Positions 36,144 to 49,138 of a stretch of 64,000 nucleotides of DNA are shown here, piece by piece (position 1 is the stretch's first letter; each line of letters begins with the position of its first letter). A program made the position numbers and the translations under genes. The notes under the pieces were generated by a model. That model did no database searches. It had not been told where the DNA came from and was given only the letters and a program-made list of their open reading frames with translations. This DNA is from Superficieibacter electus (GTDB lineage: Bacteria; Pseudomonadota; Gammaproteobacteria; Enterobacterales; Enterobacteriaceae): NCBI RefSeq assembly GCF_002915575.1, contig NZ_PQGD01000014.1:111947-175946 (forward strand), written 5' to 3'.

Positions 36144-37949
36144 TTACCGGGGCAGATTCTGCAAATGGGTATGAAAGGCTGGGGCGTCCATAAAACCGGT
36201 TATTCGGGTTTCCGGGTGCTCGGTGCCTTCGGCGTCAAAAAACAAAATTGTCGGTAATCCCAGTACGTTAAGGCGCTTTAACAGAGCGATATCGTCGGCG
36301 CTGTTAGCGGTGACGTTGGCTTGTAATAGCACACTTTTTGCTAATAACAGGCGGACCTGTGGATCGCTGAAGGTATATTTTTCAAACTCTTTACAGGCGA
36401 CACACCAGTCGGCGTAGAGATCGAGCATCACCGGTTTACCTTGCGCCTGTCCCAGCGCCCGATCCAGTTCATCCACGTTGGTAATCCGGGTAAAGTTCAG
36501 TGGCGACTGTTCTGATGCGCCAGGCGCGCCGAAGGCCCAGTCCTGAAGAGGGCGGGCACAAATTAGCGCCGCGCCCAGCAGGACAATCTGCACGGCACGC
36601 ATCCACGCCCGTTGCGCCTTCAGGCTGGTGATAAAGGCCCAGCCAAAGAAGGCGATGCCGAGCAGCGCCCACAGGCGTAATCCCCAGACATCGCCGACGA
36701 TCCGCTCCAGCAGGAACACCGGCAGCGCGAGAATAATAAAGCCAAACGCGGTTTTAACCTGCTCCATCCACGGGCCACTTTTCGGCAACAGGCGGTTGCC
36801 GAAGACGGTCACCAGAATTAGCGGCAGGCCCATCCCCAGCGCGTACAAATATAGCGTGCCACCGCCGAGCCACAGGTTCCCGCTCTGGGCGATGTAGAGC
36901 AGAATGGCACTGAGCGGCGCAGTGGTGCAGGGGGAGCAAATCAGACCGGCAATCGCGCCCATCGCAAATACACCACCGGGGGAGCCTCCTTGTTGACGAT
37001 TACTTATCAACGTCAGGCGCGTCTGGAGTGAAGAGGGCAGTTGCAGGGTAAACAGGCCAAACATAGAGAGCGCGAGCAGGGTAAACACAATCGACAGGCC
37101 GATCAGGACATACGGATGCTGGAGCGCGGCCTGAAATTGCAGACCGGCAGCGGCGACGACAAGGCCGAGCGCGGTATACGTGAGCGCCATGCCCTGGACG
37201 TAGATAAAGGCCAGCAGCAGCGCTCGGGAGGTGGATAGCCGTTGCTGGCCGCCGAGGACAATGCCGGAGATCAGCGGGTACATCGGTAGAACGCAGGGAG
37301 TGAAGGCGATACCAATGCCGATCAATAACGCCCACAGGGCAGTGAAGGGCAACTCAGTATGGGCACCAGTGTCGTGGTTTGCCCTCACCCCGGCCCTCTC
37401 CCCGGGGGAGAGGGAGATGCTGGCACCGGCGTCGTGGTTTGCCCTCACCTCAGCCTTCTCCCCGTGGTTAGCGCTGGCGTCAGGTGACGAGGCCAGGGGT
37501 AGCGTCCTCTCCTGGGACACCGGGCGCACTTCACTCACCGGTACCACTTTGGTCTCCGGTGGATAGCAGAACCCGGCGGCCGCGCAGCCCTGGTAGGTTA
37601 CCGTCAGCGTTGCGCCTTTCCCGGCAGACTGGACGGTTACGGGTACCGAAAGTTGCTGGCGATAAATCTCGCTTTTGCCAAAAAACTCATCTTCATGGCT
37701 TTCGCCTGTGGGAAGCTGTAGCGGCGCGATGTCGGCCTGTGAGGCCGTTACCTTAATCTGCTGACGATAAAGGTAATATCCGTCTTTGACCAGCCAGTTA
37801 AGTGTCAGATGGCGCTGATTTTGCTGAAAATCAAAGGCAAATGCCTGATCGGCCGGAACGAAGTTCGAACGCCCCGGGGCGTCAAAAAGACCGGCAAAAG
37901 CTGACGTACTGCACAGCAGCAGGATCAGCGTAAGGATGCGTTGAGCCAT
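36144..37949 (-). CDS. dsbD: Thiol:disulfide interchange protein DsbD with an extended linker
   Basis: A 601-residue protein; E. coli DsbD is 565. Signal peptide (1-19), the N-terminal alpha domain with Cys122 and Cys128 (GCAAAGFC), an eight-helix membrane domain with Cys219 (TPCVLP) and a second Cys in ICSPCTTAP, and a C-terminal thioredoxin-like domain with CVAC. It carries electrons from cytoplasmic thioredoxin to periplasmic DsbC, DsbG and CcmG. The extra 36 residues lie in the linker before the membrane domain, where 20-residue units repeat ([11 protein letters not shown] at 166-176; [11 protein letters not shown] at 186-196). All catalytic cysteines are intact, so it should work. It overlaps cutA by 25 bases. 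Confidence 0.95.
   Translation of the reverse strand: MAQRILTLILLLCSTSAFAGLFDAPGRSNFVPADQAFAFDFQQNQRHLTLNWLVKDGYYLYRQQIKVTASQADIAPLQLPTGESHEDEFFGKSEIYRQQLSVPVTVQSAGKGATLTVTYQGCAAAGFCYPPETKVVPVSEVRPVSQERTLPLASSPDASANHGEKAEVRANHDAGASISLSPGERAGVRANHDTGAHTELPFTALWALLIGIGIAFTPCVLPMYPLISGIVLGGQQRLSTSRALLLAFIYVQGMALTYTALGLVVAAAGLQFQAALQHPYVLIGLSIVFTLLALSMFGLFTLQLPSSLQTRLTLISNRQQGGSPGGVFAMGAIAGLICSPCTTAPLSAILLYIAQSGNLWLGGGTLYLYALGMGLPLILVTVFGNRLLPKSGPWMEQVKTAFGFIILALPVFLLERIVGDVWGLRLWALLGIAFFGWAFITSLKAQRAWMRAVQIVLLGAALICARPLQDWAFGAPGASEQSPLNFTRITNVDELDRALGQAQGKPVMLDLYADWCVACKEFEKYTFSDPQVRLLLAKSVLLQANVTANSADDIALLKRLNVLGLPTILFFDAEGTEHPETRITGFMDAPAFHTHLQNLPR
37361..37480. repeat. 60-bp tandem repeat inside dsbD from an intergenic palindrome-type element
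   Basis: Two diverged copies with a 60-base period share GTCGTGGTTTGCCCTCACC, at 37371 and 37431. The first contains the palindrome CCCTCTCCCCGGGGGAGAGGG, a form usually seen in repetitive intergenic elements of enterics and pseudomonads. It is in frame with dsbD and accounts for its longer linker. Confidence 0.75.
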
Positions 37950-38248
37950 GAGAGATAATCACTGTCTCCGTGAAGAACGGGTAATACCAGAAGTTCGGGG
38001 GTCTGATACGGGTGGTGTGCTTTCAGGCAATCCAGCAGCGCCTGTTGATGGGCGGGGGAGGTTTTTAATACCATCTGCACCTCGTACTCCTGCTCCAGCT
38101 TGCCTTCCCAGTAATAAAGCGACGTGGCACCGGGCAGAATTGTCACACAGGCAGCGAGTTTATCGCCGAGGGCTTTAGCCGCTAAATCCTGCGCAGTGGC
38201 TTCATCCGGGGCGGTACAGAGTACGACAACGGCGTCGGGCGTGGTCAT
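37925..38248 (-). CDS. cutA: Divalent-cation tolerance protein CutA
   Basis: A 107-residue trimeric PII-like protein. Of two adjacent ATGs (38251, 38248) the second has better spacing from ACGAGG; an ATG 10 codons further upstream lacks a site. It has the conserved [37 protein letters not shown] and the C-terminal [13 protein letters not shown]. Mutants in E. coli are copper-sensitive, though this may reflect effects on the overlapping dsbD. It overlaps the start of dsbD by 25 bases. Confidence 0.94.
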   Translation of the reverse strand: MTTPDAVVVLCTAPDEATAQDLAAKALGDKLAACVTILPGATSLYYWEGKLEQEYEVQMVLKTSPAHQQALLDCLKAHHPYQTPELLVLPVLHGDSDYLSWLNASLR

Positions 38249-38308
38249 CATCAACCTCGTATCAGGGAAAAGAGGCACTATATCACGACGCGGCGAAAGG
38301 GTTTACTG

Positions 38309-38331
38309 CGCGGGCCGTCCGGTGGCCCGCG
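38309..38331 (-). terminator. Hairpin after dcuA
   Basis: CGCGGGCC-GTCCGGT-GGCCCGCG is a perfect 8-bp GC stem 12 bases past the dcuA stop. No T-run follows on the minus strand, so readthrough into cutA-dsbD may occur. Confidence 0.5.
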
Positions 38332-38342
38332 TTTAACAACAT

Positions 38343-39644
38343 TTACAACACAATGCCGCCAATAAGGAAGCCGAGGATCACGCACAGCGAAATGGCGATC
38401 ACGCCGGGAATAAGGAATGCATGGTTAAACACGTATTTGCCAATCCGCGTTGAACCGGTGTCGTCCATCTCTACCGCCGCCAGCAAGGTCGGGTAGGTCG
38501 GCAGTACAAACAGTGCGGAGACCGCGGCAAACGAGGCGATAGCCGTCAACGGAGTGACGCCGAGCAGCAGTGCGGCAGGCATCAGGGCTTTGGTGGTCGC
38601 CGCCTGGGAGTACAACAGGGTGGCGGCAAAAAACAGCACCACCGCCAGCAGCCACGGATAGCTGTTCAGCAGATCGCCCGCTACCGCCTGAATATCAGTA
38701 ATATGATGCTTAACAAAGGTGTCGCCCAGCCAGGCCACGCCGAGCACACAGATACAGGCGCTCATGCCGGATTTAAACGTCCCGGCATTGAGGATTTCGC
38801 CGGTATCCACTTTACAGGTCAGGCAAATCAGCGTTGCGATGGTCAACATAAACACCACGATCGCTTCGTTACGCGGCAGGATCGGGTTGGCAATCAGCCC
38901 CACCGTCGGGCTGATGGCGGTGGCATACAGCATCACTGCAACAATACCAATCAAAAACAGCATTACGGACCGTTTGGCGTGCGGTTTGAGTTTGAATACC
39001 TGGCTGCCGCGCAGTTTGATTTCGCCTTTTGCCAGCCGCTCCTGATACACCGGATCGTCTTTTAGCTCGGCACCAAGGAAGTTACAGACGATGGCGGTCA
39101 GCATGACGGCAATCAACGTCACCGGAATACAGATTGCCAGCAGGGTCAGGTAGCTGACGCCCAGCGGCTCAAGAATACCGGCAAAGAAAACCACCGCCGC
39201 CGAAATCGGCGATGCGGTAATGGCGATCTGCGAAGCCACCACGGCGATAGACAGCGGACGCGAAGGGCGGATACCCTGCTCTTTTGCCACTTCAGTGATC
39301 ACCGGCAGCGTAGAGAAGGCCGTATGCCCGGTCCCCGCCAGAATGGTCATAAACCATGTGACCAGCGGCGCGAGAAAGGTGATGTATTTCGGGTGCCGCC
39401 GCAGCATACGTTCTGCCAGGCTGACCAGGAAATCCATCCCGCCGGCGACCTGCATTGCGGCGATCGCCGCAATCACCGCCATAATGATTTCAATGACATC
39501 AAACGGAATCGCGCCGGGGGTGATTTGAAAAAAAAGGGTCAGGACGAGGACGCCCAGCCCGCCAGCAAAACCAATGCCGATGCCGCCGAGACGCGCACCG
39601 AGGTAAATTGCCAGCAGGACAATAACGAGTTCTGCACCAAACAT
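38343..39644 (-). CDS. dcuA: C4-dicarboxylate antiporter DcuA
   Basis: A 433-residue inner-membrane carrier, the length of E. coli DcuA, with about 10 hydrophobic segments starting MFGAELVIVLLAIYLGARLG. It exchanges aspartate, fumarate or malate for succinate. GAGAAGG precedes the ATG. It lies downstream of aspA on the same strand, separated by the aspA terminator, as in E. coli. With aspA and frdABCD in this window it supports fumarate respiration; DcuA itself is usually constitutive. Confidence 0.96.
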   Translation of the reverse strand: MFGAELVIVLLAIYLGARLGGIGIGFAGGLGVLVLTLFFQITPGAIPFDVIEIIMAVIAAIAAMQVAGGMDFLVSLAERMLRRHPKYITFLAPLVTWFMTILAGTGHTAFSTLPVITEVAKEQGIRPSRPLSIAVVASQIAITASPISAAVVFFAGILEPLGVSYLTLLAICIPVTLIAVMLTAIVCNFLGAELKDDPVYQERLAKGEIKLRGSQVFKLKPHAKRSVMLFLIGIVAVMLYATAISPTVGLIANPILPRNEAIVVFMLTIATLICLTCKVDTGEILNAGTFKSGMSACICVLGVAWLGDTFVKHHITDIQAVAGDLLNSYPWLLAVVLFFAATLLYSQAATTKALMPAALLLGVTPLTAIASFAAVSALFVLPTYPTLLAAVEMDDTGSTRIGKYVFNHAFLIPGVIAISLCVILGFLIGGIVL

Positions 39645-39710
39645 ATATGCCTTCTCTATTTTTAATGAATTGATATTAAATTGTTGTAATTAGGTAAATG
39701 CAAGCAACAA

Positions 39711-39738
39711 AAAAGGCACGTCATCGCTGACGTGCCTT
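39711..39738 (-). terminator. aspA terminator
   Basis: On the minus strand AAGGCACGTCA-GCGA-TGACGTGCCTTTT, a perfect 11-bp stem with a T-run, sits between aspA and dcuA. Confidence 0.85.
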
Positions 39739-39756
39739 CATTTTTAGTCAAATCCG

Positions 39757-41193
39757 TTACTGTTCGCTTTCATCGGTATAACGTTTCGCTTTATAGGCCG
39801 GGTGCATCAGGTTCTGCGCCGAGAAAATATCGTCCAGTTCAGCTTCGGTCAGCAACCCGCGCTCCAGCACGACTTCGCGCACGCTCTTGCCCGTTTCAGC
39901 ACAGATCTTGCCGACAATGTCACCGTTATGGTGGCCGATGTACGGGTTAAGATAGGTCACAATCCCGATAGAGTTGTAGACATAGCTTTCGCAGACAGCT
40001 TTGTTCGCCGTAATGCCGTTGATGCATTTTTCCAGCAGGTTGTAGCAGGCGTTAGTCAGGATATGAATCGACTCAAACATTGCCTGGCCAATCACCGGCT
40101 CCATCACGTTCAGCTGGAGCTGGCCCGCTTCTGAGGCCATGGTGACGGTGGTATCGTTGCCGATCACTTTAAAGCATACCTGGTTCACCACTTCCGGCAC
40201 CACCGGGTTTACCTTAGCTGGCATGATTGACGAGCCGGCCTGCAACTCCGGCAGGTTAATTTCGTTCAGCCCGGCACGCGGACCGGAGGAGAGCAGACGC
40301 AGGTCGTTACAGATTTTCGACATCTTCACGGCCAGGCGTTTCAGCGAGCTGTGCACCATCACATAAGCGCCGCAGTCGGAGGTGGCTTCGATCAGGTCTT
40401 CGGCAGGTACCACCGGCAGGTTGCTGACTTCAGCCAGTTTTTGTACCGCCAGCGGCTGATAGCCGTCCGGGGTATTCAGGCGCGTACCAATTGCCGTTGC
40501 ACCAAGGTTTACTTCCAGCAGCAGTTCAGCGGTGCGCAGCAGATTTTTCGTCTCTTCGTTCAGCAGCACATTAAAGGCATGGAATTCCTGGCCGAGGGTC
40601 ATCGGCACGGCGTCCTGAAGCTGAGTACGGCCCATTTTCAGCACGTCCTGGAACTCAACCGCTTTCTTCTCAAAGCCTTCACCAAGCTGATGAATCGCGT
40701 CGATCAGTTTCACAATAGAGGCGTACACCGCGATGCGAAAACCGGTCGGGTAGGCGTCGTTGGTGGACTGGCATTTATTAACGTGGTCGTTAGGGTTGAG
40801 GAACTGGTACTCACCTTTTTGGTGGCCCATCAGCTCCAGGCCAATGTTTGCCAGCACCTCGTTAGTATTCATATTGACGGACGTGCCCGCGCCGCCCTGA
40901 TAGACGTCCACCGGGAACTGATCCATACATTTGCCATTGTTTAGAACTTCATCACAGGCGGCGATGATGGCATTTGCCACATTTTTCGGGATGGTCTGTA
41001 GCTCTTTGTTCGCCAGAGCCGCTGCCTTCTTCACCATCACCATACCGCGCACAAATTCAGGGATATCGCTGATTTTGCTGTTACTGATGTAGAAGTTTTC
41101 AATCGCTCTCAGAGTGTGAACGCCATAGTAGGCATCCGCTGGTACTTCCCTGGTGCCCAACAGGTCTTCTTCGATACGAATGTTGTTTAACAT
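39757..41193 (-). CDS. aspA: Aspartate ammonia-lyase AspA
   Basis: A 478-residue enzyme, the same length as E. coli aspartase, beginning [20 protein letters not shown]. The ATG at 41193 follows AGAAGG; an in-frame ATG 14 codons upstream is not preceded by a site. The fumarase/aspartase signature [11 protein letters not shown], which holds the catalytic Ser loop, is intact. It converts aspartate to fumarate and ammonia, feeding fumarate reductase. A CRP-like site lies upstream at 41380-41395, consistent with cAMP-CRP activation. Confidence 0.97.
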   Translation of the reverse strand: MLNNIRIEEDLLGTREVPADAYYGVHTLRAIENFYISNSKISDIPEFVRGMVMVKKAAALANKELQTIPKNVANAIIAACDEVLNNGKCMDQFPVDVYQGGAGTSVNMNTNEVLANIGLELMGHQKGEYQFLNPNDHVNKCQSTNDAYPTGFRIAVYASIVKLIDAIHQLGEGFEKKAVEFQDVLKMGRTQLQDAVPMTLGQEFHAFNVLLNEETKNLLRTAELLLEVNLGATAIGTRLNTPDGYQPLAVQKLAEVSNLPVVPAEDLIEATSDCGAYVMVHSSLKRLAVKMSKICNDLRLLSSGPRAGLNEINLPELQAGSSIMPAKVNPVVPEVVNQVCFKVIGNDTTVTMASEAGQLQLNVMEPVIGQAMFESIHILTNACYNLLEKCINGITANKAVCESYVYNSIGIVTYLNPYIGHHNGDIVGKICAETGKSVREVVLERGLLTEAELDDIFSAQNLMHPAYKAKRYTDESEQ

Positions 41194-41379
41194 GTAAACC
41201 TTCTCTTTCAAGCTGCCAATGATTACACCAAACACGCAGTATTTATGTGGGTATGCGTATTTTCTGACCGACGATTATCTCCTGAATCGGCCTGGTGCCC
41301 ACGATCATATGCTGATGATAGCGAATTGCAGTAATCTGGATCACTTATTAAGTGCGGGATCGCAAGATAATTATTGATG

Positions 41380-41395
41380 TGTGAAATGTGTCACT
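41380..41395. promoter_or_regulatory. CRP-type site between aspA and fxsA
   Basis: TGTGAAATGTGTCACT matches TGTGA-N6-TCACA at 9 of 10 positions and lies about 190 bases upstream of the aspA start in the shared divergent region. aspA is CRP-activated in E. coli. Confidence 0.55.
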
Positions 41396-41528
41396 TCATG
41401 GCAGCCCATCAGAAAATAGCTGAGCAGTCCGGTTGAACTTTGGCTATTTGCCTCCATCTCATAAGAATGCGTTTCGCAAACCCATTTGGCCGGGGCCGTC
41501 AGGCCGCTGCCCACCACAGGAGAAGCCA

Positions 41529-41990
41529 GTGCGCTGGATACCGTTACTTGCTGTTTTTCTTTATGTTTATATCGAGATTTCGATTTTCATTCAGGTCGCT
41601 CATGAATTGGGCGTGCTGTTGACCCTGCTGCTGGTCATTTTCACCTCTTTCATCGGCATGTCGCTGGTGCGTAATCAGGGGTTCAAAAACTTCCTGTTGA
41701 TGCAGCAGAAGATGGCGGCGGGAGAAAGCCCGGCCAACGAGATGATCAAAAGCGTTTCGCTGATCATTGCCGGGCTGCTGCTGGTGCTGCCGGGCTTCTT
41801 CACCGACCTGCTGGGGCTGCTGTTGCTGTTACCGCCCGTGCAAAAGCACCTGACGTTAAAACTGATGCCGCACCTGCGCTTTTCCCGGGGCGGTTTTAGC
41901 GCCGGAACCGGCGCGGGAAACACGTTTGATGGGGAATATCAGCGTAAAGACGACGAGCGCGATCGGATTGAGCATAAAGACGATCGGTAA
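41529..41990 (+). CDS. fxsA: FxsA family membrane protein
   Basis: A 153-residue protein. The GTG at 41529 is chosen because AGGAG lies 7 bases before it and the product then begins like E. coli FxsA (VRWIPLLAVFLYVYIEISIF). It has two or three membrane segments (residues about 1-20, 25-48 and 78-102) and a hydrophilic C-terminus (GNTFDGEYQRKDDERDR). In E. coli, extra FxsA relieves exclusion of phage T7 by the F plasmid, probably by binding PifA; its normal role is unknown. Confidence 0.93.
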   Translation: MRWIPLLAVFLYVYIEISIFIQVAHELGVLLTLLLVIFTSFIGMSLVRNQGFKNFLLMQQKMAAGESPANEMIKSVSLIIAGLLLVLPGFFTDLLGLLLLLPPVQKHLTLKLMPHLRFSRGGFSAGTGAGNTFDGEYQRKDDERDRIEHKDDR

Positions 41991-41995
41991 ACGCA

Positions 41996-42023
41996 AAAAG
42001 CGGGCCTGCATTTTACAGGCCCG
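41996..42023 (-). terminator. yjeH terminator
   Basis: On the minus strand CGGGCCTG-TAAAATG-CAGGCCCG is followed by CTTTTTGCG. It sits between convergent fxsA and yjeH and may serve both. Confidence 0.8.
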
Positions 42024-42031
42024 TTCAGCGA

Positions 42032-43814
<1,783 letters not shown>

Positions 43815-43844
43815 TCCGCGAACGAACTGAACCTACGAATTTAA

Positions 43845-45503
<1,659 letters not shown>

Positions 45504-45529
45504 TTGCCCTGCACCTCGCAGAAATGAAT

Positions 45530-45562
45530 AAACCCCCGGGCAGAAATGTCCGGGGGTTTTTC
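45530..45562 (+). terminator. groESL terminator
   Basis: AAACCCCCGG-GCAGAAATGT-CCGGGGGTTTTTC is a strong stem plus T-run, 27 bases after the groEL stop. Confidence 0.92.
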
Positions 45563-45634
45563 TTTTGGTCATCTTTTTAGTATAAGGTTTACACACGGAC
45601 ACATTTGTCCCGCTAATTGAAAACGAGGAATAAC

Positions 45635-45988
45635 ATGCGCGTAAAAATCTCAGCAGGGATCGTGGGTGCAGCGTTACTGCTGGCAGGTTGTAGCTCCAGC
45701 AATGAGTTGACCGCTGGTGGGCAGAGCGTTCGCTTTGTTGAAGATAAACCGGGTGCAGAGTGCCAGCTGGTCGGCACTGCGACGGGTAAGCAGAGTAACT
45801 GGCTGTCTGGTCAGCATGGCGAAGAAGGTGGGTCAATGCGCGGTGCGGCAAATGCATTGCGTAATGAAGCAGCACAGATGGGCGGCAACGTCATTTACGG
45901 TGTGAGCAGCCCAACGCAGGGTATGCTGTCGAGCTTTGTACCGACCGCCAGCGAAATGCAGGGCCAGGTTTATAAGTGCCCGAACTGA
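45635..45988 (+). CDS. yjeI: DUF4156 lipoprotein YjeI
   Basis: A 117-residue lipoprotein, the same length as E. coli YjeI. The signal peptide ends in the lipobox LLAGC, giving Cys19. The ATG at 45635 follows ACGAGGA; an ATG six codons upstream is less well placed. The mature part (GQSVRFVEDKPGAECQLVGT, SMRGAANALRNEA, GGNVIYG) is the DUF4156 domain. Function unknown; anchored in the envelope. Confidence 0.93.
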   Translation: MRVKISAGIVGAALLLAGCSSSNELTAGGQSVRFVEDKPGAECQLVGTATGKQSNWLSGQHGEEGGSMRGAANALRNEAAQMGGNVIYGVSSPTQGMLSSFVPTASEMQGQVYKCPN

Positions 45989-46000
45989 TACTGTTTTACG

Positions 46001-46023
46001 ACGCCCCCACTGTGTGGGGGCGT
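46001..46023. terminator. Hairpin between convergent yjeI and yjeJ
   Basis: ACGCCCCCAC-TG..-GTGGGGGCGT, a near-perfect GC-rich stem between the two convergent stops; no T-run on either side. Confidence 0.55.
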
Positions 46024-46032
46024 GTTAAGACA

Positions 46033-46896
46033 TCAGGCAGGTACTTTTTTCTGCTTAACGCTCATGCGTAGCTGATGCAGCGCGCGCATGCATTGCTCTT
46101 GTGAAAGAGGATGGGTATTGTCCGCGGCAATCGTTCTGACGAACACCTGACAGGGTTTGCTTTTGAGTTTACTCAACCGCTGGCTGTAGGCTAACAGACG
46201 GTGAGAAATGGCTTCAGCATGTTTATTTTCTGATTTTGTGCGCGTTTTCACCACCGTGCCGCACTGTTGTTGTTTACCATGTTCATCGGTATATTGATAA
46301 ATCATCGCCAGATAATAATTGAAGAGGCTTACTTTCCACTCAGGCTGCTGATACGTATCATATTCCAGACTGCCATTATCCAGACAATCCACATCATATA
46401 ATGGCAGGAAATCAAGCAGGGAAGAAAGGCGAAGCGACAGTTCGCGCATTTTTGCATTATTGATGGCTTGAATGATAGCCTGCACAATTAACGCGATTTG
46501 CAGCTCATTAATTTCGACGTCCAGTACTTCGCCGCTGTGAAGAGTGAGGGTAAAAAGTAAATTTTCACCTTCATGGTTGTTCAACACGAGTGTATCGACG
46601 CGTTGCGAGGCATCCGCATGTTGCAGTTCTTCTACGGTGAGCGTTGGAATGCTGGCATGCATTTTTTTAATTGCAGCGTCACGCGCTTTATACAGCGTCA
46701 TACGCTGGTCTTCTGCCATTTGACTGTGTTGCCAGAGCCGATGTTCCAGCGCGATAAGCAGGTCTCTGAGCACCAGTGCAGGGAAAAAAAGCATGGTTTC
46801 TTTATTACGCGGCTGTTTAATTTTAAACGCCAGCGCGACAAAAGTATCACCCTTGCGAATGACTCCGGTGTTCATTCCTTTAATATTTATCGCCAT
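46033..46896 (-). CDS. yjeJ: Uncharacterised protein YjeJ
   Basis: A 287-residue soluble protein beginning MAINIKGMNTGVIRKGDTFV, close to E. coli YjeJ in length. GGGAGAACC lies just before the ATG. No signal peptide, membrane segment or catalytic motif is visible. It contains a helical middle region (LVLRDLLIALEHRLWQHSQM) and a basic C-terminus (SVKQKKVP). Its position between yjeI and epmB is conserved in enterics. Function unknown. Confidence 0.88.
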   Translation of the reverse strand: MAINIKGMNTGVIRKGDTFVALAFKIKQPRNKETMLFFPALVLRDLLIALEHRLWQHSQMAEDQRMTLYKARDAAIKKMHASIPTLTVEELQHADASQRVDTLVLNNHEGENLLFTLTLHSGEVLDVEINELQIALIVQAIIQAINNAKMRELSLRLSSLLDFLPLYDVDCLDNGSLEYDTYQQPEWKVSLFNYYLAMIYQYTDEHGKQQQCGTVVKTRTKSENKHAEAISHRLLAYSQRLSKLKSKPCQVFVRTIAADNTHPLSQEQCMRALHQLRMSVKQKKVPA

Positions 46897-47026
46897 TGCG
46901 GTTCTCCCTAACCATTTGTATAAAAAATAGTTAAAAGTTATTAATAATTAAATTGTATATTTAAGGACAGCATTGTGCGGGATTATTTTAAAGTAATAAG
47001 CCGAGAATACAATGACCAATTGTGCT

Positions 47027-47050
47027 CAGGCTGAGCGGATCTTCAGCCTG
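47027..47050 (-). terminator. Hairpin after epmB
   Basis: CAGGCTGA and TCAGCCTG pair around an 8-base loop, 34 bases past the epmB stop on the minus strand. The flanks are AT-rich without a clean T-run. Confidence 0.45.
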
Positions 47051-47083
47051 AATATATTCATTATATAATTAAATAAGATGGAG

Positions 47084-48112
47084 TTATTGTTGTCGTAAAT
47101 GGAGATCGATAGGCGTTTTACTCGGCTCGCCACCAATCTCCCGTGCCAGTTTCGGAACCATATATCCGGAAATCAGCGTCAGCAATTCACGCATAATGGT
47201 ACGTGCTTCATCATCGCTGACCAGAAAATGGGCTGCACCCTGCACTTTATCCAGCACGTGCAAATAGTAGGGCATCACGCCTGCATCAAACAGCGCATTG
47301 CTTAATGCCGCAAGCGTTGCTGCATTATCGTTTACGCCACGTAACAATACGCTCTGGTTAAGTAAGGTGATGCCAGCCTGACGCAAGGCCGCCATCGCAG
47401 CACGAAACTCGTCATCGATTTCATTGGCGTGATTGATATGGTTTACCAGCAGGATTTGCAGCGATGAACGGGCAAAGCGCGCGGCCAGGACGTCCGTGAC
47501 ACGAGCAGGGATCACGACGGGTAAACGGCTATGAATACGCAGGCGCTTAATATGCGGGATTGCTTCAAGCGCTGAGAGCAGCCAGTCCAGCTCATGATCC
47601 TTCGCCATCAGCGGATCGCCACCGGAGAAGATGATTTCATCCAGCTCCGGATGCGCGGCAATATAGTCGAGTGCAGTTTGCCAGTTGCGCTTGTTACCCT
47701 GGTTATCCGCGTAGGGGAAATGGCGACGGAAGCAATAGCGGCAATTGACCGCACAACCGCCTTTCACCAGCAGCAGCGCACGATTGTGGTATTTATGCAG
47801 TAAACCCGGCACCACGCTGTGCTGTTCATCCAGCGGATCGGTGCTGAAGCCGGGGGTGACAATAAACTCCTGCTGGGAGGTAACTACCTGACGCAGCAGG
47901 GGATCGTGTGGGTCGCCTTTCTTCATCCGCGCGGCAAAACTACGCGGCACGCGCAGGGCAAACAGGCGCTTAGCTTCAATTCCTGCATGCAGGGCGTCAT
48001 CTGCGTCTATATTCAGAAGACGCAGGAGTTCATCGGGATTGGTAATAACATCGGCAAGTTGCGTTAACCAATCTTCTCTGGACGGGGTATTTAGGGTTAC
48101 AATATGCGCCAT
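47084..48112 (-). CDS. epmB: EF-P-lysine 2,3-aminomutase EpmB (YjeK)
   Basis: A 342-residue radical-SAM enzyme with the [4Fe-4S] motif CAVNCRYCFRR (CxxxCxxC) and PLP-dependent aminomutase fold (FSGGDPLMAKD). It converts (S)-alpha-lysine to (R)-beta-lysine, which EpmA (54643-55620) attaches to Lys34 of EF-P. It is divergent from efp with only 39 bases between starts, a shared regulatory gap kept in E. coli. Confidence 0.97.
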   Translation of the reverse strand: MAHIVTLNTPSREDWLTQLADVITNPDELLRLLNIDADDALHAGIEAKRLFALRVPRSFAARMKKGDPHDPLLRQVVTSQQEFIVTPGFSTDPLDEQHSVVPGLLHKYHNRALLLVKGGCAVNCRYCFRRHFPYADNQGNKRNWQTALDYIAAHPELDEIIFSGGDPLMAKDHELDWLLSALEAIPHIKRLRIHSRLPVVIPARVTDVLAARFARSSLQILLVNHINHANEIDDEFRAAMAALRQAGITLLNQSVLLRGVNDNAATLAALSNALFDAGVMPYYLHVLDKVQGAAHFLVSDDEARTIMRELLTLISGYMVPKLAREIGGEPSKTPIDLHLRQQ

Positions 48113-48151
48113 TTTGTGGCTTAGCTACCATTTACAATTTCAGAGGGCCTT

Positions 48152-48718
48152 ATGGCGACTTACTATAGCAACGATTTTCGTGCTGGTCTTAAAATCATGT
48201 TGGACGGCGAACCTTATGCGGTTGAAGCCAGCGAATTCGTTAAACCAGGTAAAGGTCAGGCGTTTGCACGCGTTAAGATGCGCCGCCTGCTGACCGGCAC
48301 TCGCGTAGAGAAAACCTTCAAATCTACCGATTCCGCTGAAGGCGCTGACGTTATCGATATGAACCTGACTTACCTGTATAACGATGGTGAGTTCTGGCAT
48401 TTTATGAATAACGAAACTTTTGAACAGCTTTCTGCTGACGCCAAAGCGATTGGCGACAGCGAAAAATGGCTGCTGGACCAGGCTGAATGCATCGTGACCC
48501 TGTGGAACGGCCAGCCTATCTCCGTAACGCCGCCGAACTTTGTTGAACTGGAAATCATCGAAACCGATCCAGGTCTGAAGGGCGACACCGCAGGTACCGG
48601 TGGTAAACCTGCAAAACTGTCCACCGGCGCGGTGGTTAAAGTTCCGCTGTTTGTCCAGACTGGCGAAGTAATCAAAGTTGATACCCGCTCCGGCGAATAC
48701 GTATCACGCGTAAAATAA
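48152..48718 (+). CDS. efp: Elongation factor P
   Basis: A 188-residue, three-domain tRNA-mimicking factor ([20 protein letters not shown]) that relieves ribosome stalling at polyproline. The modified residue Lys34 is visible in [10 protein letters not shown]. The genes for both of its modifying enzymes, epmB and epmA, are in this window. The C-terminus (YVSRVK) is complete. Confidence 0.98.
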   Translation: MATYYSNDFRAGLKIMLDGEPYAVEASEFVKPGKGQAFARVKMRRLLTGTRVEKTFKSTDSAEGADVIDMNLTYLYNDGEFWHFMNNETFEQLSADAKAIGDSEKWLLDQAECIVTLWNGQPISVTPPNFVELEIIETDPGLKGDTAGTGGKPAKLSTGAVVKVPLFVQTGEVIKVDTRSGEYVSRVK

Positions 48719-48943
48719 TCACGTATTAAGCCTGCTCGTGCCGGATGCGTTTCGGCGCTGGTGGGCGTAATTTCTGGCGCGGCGTCAGGTTGCGTCAGTA
48801 TTTTTACCCACGTCTTTTCTTTCCCCTGCCGCTTCGCTCCTTCAAAGACTCTTAAAAATTGTTTCCTGCCCGCCATTTTCCAGGATTTTGTCTATGCTTA
48901 AGTTGCTATACACAAATAACACTGGTGAATAAAGGAAGAAACT

Positions 48944-49090
48944 ATGTTTAAGAAAACAATTGCTGCGATCTTTTCAGTGCTGGTGCTTTCTTCAGTATTA
49001 ACCGCCTGTAACACCACCCGTGGGGTAGGCGAAGATATTTCTGACGGTGGTAGCGCAATTTCTGGCGCAGCAACCAAAGCTCAGCAGTAA
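48944..49090 (+). CDS. ecnB: Entericidin B lipoprotein
   Basis: A 48-residue lipoprotein: [20 protein letters not shown] ends in the lipobox LTAC, followed by the conserved [25 protein letters not shown] precedes the ATG at 48944. EcnB is the bacteriolytic lipoprotein of the entericidin locus, expressed in stationary phase through sigma-S; a TATACA -10-like element lies at about 48906. The usual upstream partner ecnA, the antidote lipoprotein, is not found in the 225 bases after efp. The EcnR-type regulator follows on the other strand. Confidence 0.93.
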   Translation: MFKKTIAAIFSVLVLSSVLTACNTTRGVGEDISDGGSAISGAATKAQQ

Positions 49091-49138
49091 AGTTATTCAG
49101 CGAGAATCGCCATACGGTACGGCTTTCTGGCCGTACCG

